From: Companilactobacillus formosensis
GTDB taxonomy: Bacteria; Bacillota; Bacilli; Lactobacillales; Lactobacillaceae
Assembly: GCF_005405305.1 (NCBI RefSeq)
Contig: NZ_BJDU01000010.1
Coordinates: 1-64,000 of the forward strand
Length of the DNA: 64,000 nt
Direction of reading: 5' to 3'
Of the stretch, positions 58,180 through 64,000 are shown in pieces. Made by a program: the position numbers and the translations under genes. Position 1 is the stretch's first letter, and each line of letters begins with the position of its first letter. The notes beneath the pieces are model-generated. The model was not told where the DNA came from. It did not search any database and saw only the letters and a list, made by a program, of their open reading frames with translations.

Positions 58180-59085
58180 ATGATCAGTCGCCAAATGGAA
58201 GTCTTTATGCAAGTTGTCGAGAGCAAAAGTTTCAATCAAGCCGCCAAAGAATTATTGATTACCCCAGCTTCAGTCATGAAACATATGAACAACCTAGAAA
58301 ATGAACTAGACGTAACTTTATTTAATCGCAATAGCCAAGGCATAACTTTGACTTCTGCGGGGGAATCTTTTTATAAAGATAGTAAGAAAATTGTCGACTT
58401 TGCTCAAGAAGCGGTCACTAGAGCTCAAAATATTGAAAAAGATGAAGGTATCAATATTAGAATCGGTTCCTCTTTGTTAGATTCAAGTTCTGTCTTCACT
58501 AAATTATGGCAACCATACCAAATTAAATATCCACAATATAAATTCGATATTGTTCCTTTTGAAGACAATCATAAAAAAATTCTCTCAGTCTTTTCTAAAT
58601 TGGGAGAGAAAATTGATATTATCGTAGGCTCTTTCAATTCCAATAATATGCGACAACATGCTTCATTCTTACCTTTAGGAAACTATAAATTTTGTATTGC
58701 GGTTCCTAAATCCCATCCTTTAGCTAATAAAAAAATGTTATCCCTGAACGATTTACATAATGAGACTTTAACGATGGTCAAATATGGTGATTCACCAGTC
58801 ATTGATAATTTTCACGATATGTTAAACCAACAGCATCCTGAAATTGAAGTTAAAGGAACTGAATATTATTACGATATTAATACTTTTAATAAATGCGAGC
58901 AGACTGGAACTTTGTTATTGACCTTAGACGGTTGGGAAAACGTTCATCCCGGATTAATCACTATTCCTTTGAATCAAAATTATAAAATTTCTTACGGCAT
59001 CATTTATGCTAAACATCCCTCAGAAAAGGTAAAAAAATTCATTAAAATAGTAGAGAATGAAGATTCTCTTAATTGCAAAAAATAA
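58180..59085 (+). CDS. LysR family regulator
   Basis: 301 residues: helix-turn-helix SFNQAAKELLITPASVMKHM near 18-37 and a substrate-binding domain. Start ATG 58180 after AAAGG; an upstream extension to 58138 has no such signal. A palindrome ATAGCC-N5-GGCTAT lies 40 bases upstream, between it and the divergent SDR operon, and may be its operator. Confidence 0.85.
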   Translation: MISRQMEVFMQVVESKSFNQAAKELLITPASVMKHMNNLENELDVTLFNRNSQGITLTSAGESFYKDSKKIVDFAQEAVTRAQNIEKDEGINIRIGSSLLDSSSVFTKLWQPYQIKYPQYKFDIVPFEDNHKKILSVFSKLGEKIDIIVGSFNSNNMRQHASFLPLGNYKFCIAVPKSHPLANKKMLSLNDLHNETLTMVKYGDSPVIDNFHDMLNQQHPEIEVKGTEYYYDINTFNKCEQTGTLLLTLDGWENVHPGLITIPLNQNYKISYGIIYAKHPSEKVKKFIKIVENEDSLNCKK

Positions 59086-59116
59086 GCCACTGATCAATGC
59101 AGCGACTTATTTTTTT
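59077..59116 (+). terminator. Terminator of the LysR gene
   Basis: AATAAGCCACTG with CAGCGACTTATT (two mismatches) and seven T. Confidence 0.7.
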
Positions 59117-59233
59117 ATTTTTAAACTATTTGCCTGATTTTTAGCCACTACGAAGAAATCTTCAGTTTTTTCGTGTGATCTAATACCCTAAACTATTAAT
59201 TAGGTTTCTACATATCCAGCAACAAAGAACATC

Positions 59234-59270
59234 AAAAAATCCTACTAGATTAATTTCTAGCAGGATTTTT
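59234..59270 (-). terminator. Terminator of the aldo/keto reductase gene
   Basis: AAAAATCCTACTAG with CTAGCAGGATTTTT, one mismatch. Confidence 0.8.
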
Positions 59271-59272
59271 AA

Positions 59273-60130
59273 TTACTTCAATTTAGCCAAACTGGAACCA
59301 AAGATTTGTTCAATTGTAACTGGATCACGGTGGTCGAAGAATTGACTTTCATTTTTGTCCAAGCTACTCATAACTTTCATATCGTCAGCGCTCAATTCAA
59401 AATCAAAGACATCGATGTTTTCTTTAATTCTATCTTCGTGAACTGACTTAGGAATAACTACGATACCACGTTGCAAGAGCCATCTAAGAATTACTTGACC
59501 ATTAGTCTTATTATATTTCTTAGCAATTTTAGCAATCGTTTCGTTAGTAAAAATATCATGTTTTCCTTCAGCGAATGGTGCCCAAGCTTCAACACGAATG
59601 TCTTCTCGATTGGCAAAATCTACTTCTGAAGGTTGTTGATACCAAGGGTTAACTTCAATTTGATTAACGACAGGTTTGATGTTAGTTGTTAGTTCCAAAT
59701 CCTTCAATTGATCGGCATAGAAGTTTGAAACTCCGATAGCACGAATCTTACCTTCTTTTTGGGCCTCTTCCAAAGCTCTCCAAGCACCGACAGTATCGCC
59801 GTATGGTTGGTGTAATAAATACATATCAAGGTAATCTAAGCCGAGATTTTTCAAAGAAGTATCGATACCTTTTTTGGCACGATCATAAGTGAAGTCCGAA
59901 ACCCACAACTTTGAAGTGATGAATAAATCTTCACGACTAACGCCAGATTCTTTGATCGCTTCACCAACGGCAGTTTCATTTTGATAAGCCGCGGCTGTGT
60001 CGATTAAACGATAACCATTTTTAATAGCTGTTAAGACTGCTTGTTTACATTGTTCTAAATCGGTTATTTGGAAAACTCCAAAACCTAATTGGGGCATTTC
60101 CATTCCATTATTTAATTTAACGTTTTGCAT
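59273..60130 (-). CDS. Aldo/keto reductase
   Basis: 285 residues, intact. Asp/Tyr in IDTAAAYQNE, Lys in ITSKLWV, His in YLLHQPYG, and IPKSVHEDRIKEN near 230. Closely related to the broken paralogue at 62264. The 21-bp palindrome lies about 80-100 bases upstream, next to the divergent LysR gene. Confidence 0.92.
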   Translation of the reverse strand: MQNVKLNNGMEMPQLGFGVFQITDLEQCKQAVLTAIKNGYRLIDTAAAYQNETAVGEAIKESGVSREDLFITSKLWVSDFTYDRAKKGIDTSLKNLGLDYLDMYLLHQPYGDTVGAWRALEEAQKEGKIRAIGVSNFYADQLKDLELTTNIKPVVNQIEVNPWYQQPSEVDFANREDIRVEAWAPFAEGKHDIFTNETIAKIAKKYNKTNGQVILRWLLQRGIVVIPKSVHEDRIKENIDVFDFELSADDMKVMSSLDKNESQFFDHRDPVTIEQIFGSSLAKLK

Positions 60131-60208
60131 TTTACTACCTCTTCTTTTATCTGATGACTACATTTTATAATCATGGTTATCATTTGAAAATTACTTGTTT
60201 GATATGCT

Positions 60209-60229
60209 ACCATACGTTCAATGTATACT
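60209..60229. promoter_or_regulatory. Shared 21-bp palindrome, site 2 (AKR/LysR)
   Basis: ACCATAC-N7-GTATACT, one arm with two changes from the perfect palindrome at 53498. It lies 13 bases before the LysR start and about 80 before the AKR start, so the LysR protein could control itself and the AKR gene. Confidence 0.6.
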
Positions 60230-60241
60230 AAGAGGTGCAAA

Positions 60242-61123
60242 ATGATAGATAATTACTTATTAGAAGAACTCGTTGCATTTAAAAAATACGGTACTCTAGC
60301 TGCTACAGCTCAACATTTATTGGTTACTCAACCAACGGTTACTCGAGGAATGCAAAAATTAGAAGATGAATTTGGCGTGCAAATCTTTGATCGCCAACCC
60401 AACCGAATTACCTTGACCAAAACTGGCGAACTGGCTGCTAAGGAAGCTCAAAAAGTCATTGATCAAAACAATCAATTGATTGAAACAGTTAAGAAATATG
60501 ACTACAACCACAAAAATATCAAAGTTGGTTCGGTTGCCCCAGGTCCTTTGATTTTATTAGAAAAAATCAAGTCATCCAAACTAGCTGATGCCCATCTTGT
60601 CTTGGATCACAAATTAATGGAAACTGAAGATGTTTCTGGAAAACTTTTGAATCACGACTACTCATTCATTTTGACTAATCAAGAACTCATGACTGACAAA
60701 ATCGAATCATTATACATTGGAACTGAACGTTTATCTGTCAATCTCAATCAATTCACACTATTAGCCAATAAAAAATCAGTTTCATTTAATGATTTGAAAG
60801 GCTTAAGTTTCATCGTCTTATCAGATATTGGTGTTTGGAAAAAAGTTGCCGAAGGTAAAATCCCTGATGCTAAATTCCTTTATCAAGAACAACGTGAAGC
60901 TTTTTCGGAAATTACTAAGTATTCTGATTTTCCTTACTTCACAACTAATATTTCTAAAATTAATCCTGATGACAATTTCTCCGATCACGACCAAATCAAC
61001 GTTCCTATTAGCGATGAAGCCAGTAGGATGGATTTTTACGCTGCTTATTTAAAAACTAACCAAAAACAAATAGCACCCATTCTTAAAACAATGTCTGCTT
61101 CTTGGAGTAAGTACCTCAATTAG
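60242..61123 (+). CDS. LysR family regulator, candidate owner of the 21-bp palindrome
   Basis: 293 residues with the helix-turn-helix GTLAATAQHLLVTQPTVTRGM near 17-38 and a substrate-binding domain. AGAGGTG fits ATG 60242; the longer frame begins inside the palindrome. Divergent from the AKR gene. Its stop overlaps the convergent lipoprotein gene by four bases. Confidence 0.86.
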   Translation: MIDNYLLEELVAFKKYGTLAATAQHLLVTQPTVTRGMQKLEDEFGVQIFDRQPNRITLTKTGELAAKEAQKVIDQNNQLIETVKKYDYNHKNIKVGSVAPGPLILLEKIKSSKLADAHLVLDHKLMETEDVSGKLLNHDYSFILTNQELMTDKIESLYIGTERLSVNLNQFTLLANKKSVSFNDLKGLSFIVLSDIGVWKKVAEGKIPDAKFLYQEQREAFSEITKYSDFPYFTTNISKINPDDNFSDHDQINVPISDEASRMDFYAAYLKTNQKQIAPILKTMSASWSKYLN

Positions 61124-61620
61124 TCTTTTGAAATCGTGACATTAACATCGTTCCCCATATTCTTTACGACGTCTTTATAATTGTCTGAATCAAAAGATCC
61201 GATAATATGAATTCCTTCATAATAATCTTCTGTACCGTAGTAAAAGACGATTCGTTGTTGTGGTGACCAATAGCCAATGGCACCTTTAGTTCCTTCGTGA
61301 CCTTTGGGCATCCCTTTAGTTGTTAAGGAATGATTCAAGTCGGCAACTTTTTCTGGCATATCCATGAAATCTCTAAACTTTAAATTTGTTGGCAATTCCT
61401 TGGCAAAAGCTTTTGCAGCACTAGAGTTATTCAAATGTGCTTTTAACTTGGTTCCATTAATATTGACTGTTATTTTGGTCCGTTCGTTTTTTTCTGAAGT
61501 TGTTACTTGGCTGACACGATCGTTTGAAGTGCTAGTTTGCGAAGTTTGTTTTTTCTGTCCACAACCAACTAGAAATACTAACACCATTGTAAAAATTATT
61601 AATTTCGAAATTTTTTTCAT
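61120..61620 (-). CDS. Lipoprotein with cyclophilin-like domain
   Basis: 166 residues. Lipoprotein signal peptide with lipobox LVGC (Cys20), a Ser/Thr/Gln-rich linker, and from about 50 on a domain that resembles the cyclophilin-like fold proteins (IGYWSPQQRIVFYYG, IHIIGSFDSD). Anchored outside the membrane. Such proteins often neighbour oxidoreductases; the ligand is unknown. Confidence 0.75.
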   Translation of the reverse strand: MKKISKLIIFTMVLVFLVGCGQKKQTSQTSTSNDRVSQVTTSEKNERTKITVNINGTKLKAHLNNSSAAKAFAKELPTNLKFRDFMDMPEKVADLNHSLTTKGMPKGHEGTKGAIGYWSPQQRIVFYYGTEDYYEGIHIIGSFDSDNYKDVVKNMGNDVNVTISKD

Positions 61621-61716
61621 TAAAATAAACCACCTACATTTTAGATTAGATTTATTTTAAGCGGAAGCGACTTCCATGTTAAATACTTATATTCTATTAT
61701 TAACTATAATATTTTA

Positions 61717-61932
61717 TTATGAATATAAAAAGTATTTATCAGATACTCCAAAAAATCTTCCCAACCTGATGGAAGTATCAACGGTTATTTGTCTCTGGTC
61801 ATGAAGGATGTCTTGTATTCTAGAAGTTGGTACATTAATATTCTTGGCCAGTGCATATGCAGAAAGATTCAAAGGATTCATGAATTCCTCCTTCAGGATT
61901 TCACTAATTTTAGGTGTTGTAATTTTATCCAT
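61717..61932 (-). CDS. HigA-type antitoxin, shortened
   Basis: 71 residues with the HigA helix-turn-helix LSAYALAKNINVPTSRIQDIL near 27-47 and the typical ITVDTSIRLGRFFGVSDKYF. Family members usually continue for 20-30 residues past this point; here the frame stops after YFLYS. AAGGAG before ATG 61932 sets the start. The remnant of its toxin gene lies directly upstream. Confidence 0.78.
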   Translation of the reverse strand: MDKITTPKISEILKEEFMNPLNLSAYALAKNINVPTSRIQDILHDQRQITVDTSIRLGRFFGVSDKYFLYS

Positions 61933-61942
61933 AATATTCTCC

Positions 61943-62071
61943 TTAATGATTAGCCGGAGGAACTCTAAGATCATTAATATTAGCTGCATTATCTATCATA
62001 ATCAATTTACGTAAAGCAATCTTCTGAATTGATTTTTGAAATTTCTTTGAAAAACATTGATAATATACCAT
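61943..62071 (-). pseudogene. HigB/RelE-type toxin remnant, N-terminal half only
   Basis: A 42-codon frame with a good site (AAGGA, 7 bases before ATG). It reads FSKKFQKSIQKIALRKL then IDNAANINDLRVPPANH and stops. This matches the first half of HigB toxins, which continue from RVPPGN into a LExLKGDR...QWRI catalytic half that is absent here. The stop is 10 bases before higA. The missing half points to an internal deletion. Confidence 0.7.
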
Positions 62072-62177
62072 TCTCGTTTCCTTATCAGCGAAAGTTTTTA
62101 TCATACACGCAATTCGTTACATTCAAATCATTTGTATTGTTTTTTATATTAATACAATATTTCTATTTCACGATTTC

Positions 62178-62206
62178 ATCATACAGAACATACGTTCTGC
62201 AAACAA
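62178..62206 (-). promoter_or_regulatory. SOS promoter of the HigBA remnant
   Basis: Minus strand TTGTTT, a 17-base spacer and TATGAT. The spacer is almost wholly the LexA-type palindrome CAGAACGTATGTTCTG (62184-62199). The core equals that of the sbcDC box. The toxin remnant starts about 105 bases downstream. Confidence 0.65.
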
Positions 62207-62216
62207 GTAAAAAAAT

Positions 62217-62252
62217 AAGAGCTCCCAGACGTAAAAATCTGAGAGCTCTCTT
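62217..62252 (-). terminator. Terminator of the broken AKR gene
   Basis: AAGAGCTCCCAGA with TCTGAGAGCTCTCTT, one mismatch; minus strand T run follows. Confidence 0.75.
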
Positions 62253-62263
62253 CTTATCTATTA

Positions 62264-63133
62264 TTAATCATTAGCATGGACATCAAAAGCATTCAACAAC
62301 ATATCTTCAACACCAGGTGCATCAGGATTGTGCATGCCTTTACCATTACGGTCTAAGGTTCTAATTGCATCCATTTCATCTGAAGTTAATTCAAAGTCAA
62401 AGATATCTTTGTTAGATTTAATTCTTGCTTCGTGAACTGACTTAGGAAAGACAATTACACCTTCTTGATGTTCGAAACGTAAGATGATTTGTCCAACGTC
62501 TTTACCATATTTCTTAGCTAAATCATTCAACAATGGTTCACTGAACAATTCCTTACTACCTTGACCAAGTGGACCCCAAGCTTCTAGAGTCACGTGTGCT
62601 TTAGCCATAATTTGACGTAGTTCTTTTTGTTGGAAATATGGGTCAAATTCGACTTGGTTAACACTAGGCATTGTCGCAAACTTAGGAACAAATTCATTCC
62701 AAATCTTAGGGGTCATGTTAGAAACACCGATTGAACGAATCTTGCCAGCCTTTTTAGCCTCTTCCATAGCCTTCCAAGCTTCGTCAACTTTGCCATATGG
62801 TTAGTGAATCAAGTATAAATCAATATAGTCTAAACCTAATTTTTTAAGTGAAAGATCAATTGCTTTTTTAGCATCTTCATAGGCATAATCTTGGAGCCAC
62901 ATTTTTGAAGTTACCCAAATTTGATCACGAGGGATGCCGCTGTCTTTGATAGCCTTGCCGACTTCTTGTTCATTGAAGTATGCGACCGCTGTATCAATGT
63001 GACGATAGCCGAGTTTCAAAGCATCACTTACTGCCTTATAAGTGCTTCCGTCTGCAGGAATTTGGAAAACTCCGAAACCAAATGATGGAATTTCTGTGCC
63101 GTCATTTAACTTGAATGTAGGAATGTTTGTCAT
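62264..63133 (-). pseudogene. Aldo/keto reductase gene with a nonsense codon
   Basis: The two parts join into one 289-codon AKR frame. The stop is TAA at 62801-62803, in the block LIH-stop-PYGK where the paralogue at 59273 has HQPYG, so a CAA to TAA change is likely. Asp/Tyr (IDTAVAYFNE) and Lys (VTSKMW) lie before the stop and IPKS-like FPKSVHEARIKSN after it. No other lesion is seen. Confidence 0.88.
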
Positions 63134-63213
63134 ATAATTACCTCTTCTTGTTTATTCGTTGTGACTAGTATAAGACGTAATTCATGATTAAAAAATTACT
63201 AAAATGGCATGGT

Positions 63214-63234
63214 AGTATACGTTTAGTGTATGCT
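63214..63234. promoter_or_regulatory. Shared 21-bp palindrome, site 3 (before the broken AKR)
   Basis: AGTATAC-N7-GTATGCT, one change from perfect. It lies 81-101 bases before the AKR start, the same distance as at 60209, and ends in the stop codon of the gene upstream. Confidence 0.6.
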
Positions 63235-63998
63235 TATTTTTTTGTAAAAAGATTTAAAATTTGATCTGCCAACATTTGATTAATAACTCTCTCATCCGCT
63301 TTAAATTGAACCAGAGCTTTTACAATAGTTTCTTCTTTTACCATTCCAGAATCAAAGGAATCAGCAATCATTTGCCAAGTTTCTATCGACCAATTTTTCG
63401 GTATTTCTAAAGTTCTTGCATATATTCTTGTTTCAAGTGAAACGACATATGCCATAGCATCGATAGCTTTCAAATATTTAAGTAATTTATATTTATCCTT
63501 ATCAAGCCATAATTTTATGCCGTCTTTTATACCATTATGCTCAATTCGTTCAAATTGCTTTCTGCTCCAACGATGATTATTGTGTACACTAATATGCTCA
63601 TCCGCAATCTCTTCCAGACCAACTGAAAACCTATCAATGATATTATCCAGATGTTCAGGATGATTCAAAACAAAACGCATTTCTTCTTCAGTAAAGTTAT
63701 GCTTATCAACTACCTCTTTTGGCAAAAGGCTATCGATTCCACCATTATCATTTACTTCTTGAATAAACTTTTCAACTTCATCCCTATTGTCAATATCAAG
63801 CCCACGTCGTTGCATTTCTTGATAAATCACCTTGCTGGCACCATAATTTCCTGGGTCCTTAGCCGCTTCTAACATGTCAGCTTCACCAGCTGCTAAATAT
63901 TTTTTATAATTTTCAACTTTTTTAGAATTAAGTAATGCTCTTTCACCAAGATAATCTAACATTGAGGACATTGCAGGGACAATCAATTTATATTCATC
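63234..63998 (-). CDS. Hypothetical protein, partial at the right edge
   Basis: At least 254 codons; the frame is open to the window edge, so the true start lies outside. The protein is soluble, charged and mostly helical, with no family that I recognise. A segment rich in His and Trp (EHISVHNNHRWSRKQFERIEHNG) near the middle is notable. No link to the AKR gene downstream is evident beyond direction. Confidence 0.6.
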   Translation of the reverse strand, partial: DEYKLIVPAMSSMLDYLGERALLNSKKVENYKKYLAAGEADMLEAAKDPGNYGASKVIYQEMQRRGLDIDNRDEVEKFIQEVNDNGGIDSLLPKEVVDKHNFTEEEMRFVLNHPEHLDNIIDRFSVGLEEIADEHISVHNNHRWSRKQFERIEHNGIKDGIKLWLDKDKYKLLKYLKAIDAMAYVVSLETRIYARTLEIPKNWSIETWQMIADSFDSGMVKEETIVKALVQFKADERVINQMLADQILNLFTKK

Positions 63999-64000
63999 AA

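Noticed and set aside
62029-62274. 81-codon plus-strand open frame
   Set aside because: It is antisense to the HigB remnant and runs through the SOS promoter and a terminator; composition is unlike a protein.

Overview
The window is an AT-rich stretch of a low-GC Gram-positive chromosome, most likely a member of the Lactobacillaceae (a Companilactobacillus-like organism is my best guess, by inference only). The signs are strong AGGAGG-type ribosome binding sites, TTG starts, a T-box before asnA, PyrR-type attenuators before carAB, GAAC-N4-GTTC SOS boxes, PepN and C69 peptidases, a WxL-domain surface protein and a SLAP/CAP secreted protein.

Layout. 1-351: two tandem leftward promoters in an rRNA-operon-like arrangement pointing out of the window. 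352-6648: housekeeping and accessory genes (YeiH transporter with a divergent LysR, cyclophilin, DUF2200, XRE-membrane protein, MscS channel, C69 dipeptidase). 6697-11142: sbcDC behind an SOS box. 11181-15900: carAB with a long leader holding two promoters and two PyrR-type attenuators. 15907-23241: a probable defence or nucleic-acid-processing island with a degenerate HNH protein, a NUDIX hydrolase translationally coupled to a PLD-SF2 helicase-DUF3427 protein, and a second, diverged copy of that helicase directly downstream. 23227-26918: MocR regulator with a LysE-type exporter, then T-box-controlled asnA. 26954-33375: small unknown genes, a BI-1 family membrane protein, and two secreted surface proteins. 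33534-36057: Mn/Zn-type ABC transporter. 36619-39150: pepN. Four members of an intergenic repeat family lie between 30.8 and 39.3 kb.

39.3-63.1 kb is an accessory oxidoreductase region. It holds six SDR genes (one broken), three aldo-keto reductases (one broken), an NmrA-like protein, a medium-chain dehydrogenase, a flavodoxin, a nitroreductase, a tautomerase, a glcU-gdh pair, four LysR genes and one MerR gene. A tnpB-only IS605-group element interrupts a RibD-like reductase gene. The same 21-bp palindrome stands before three separate operons here, and a MerR-type promoter with a 19-bp spacer fits a four-gene operon that ends in the MerR gene.

Near the right end is a decayed HigBA toxin-antitoxin locus whose toxin keeps only its first half, read from a promoter with an SOS box filling its spacer. 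A partial gene of unknown function runs off the right edge. I saw no tRNA or rRNA gene, CRISPR array or prophage. All assignments come from reading motifs by eye; no database search was run.
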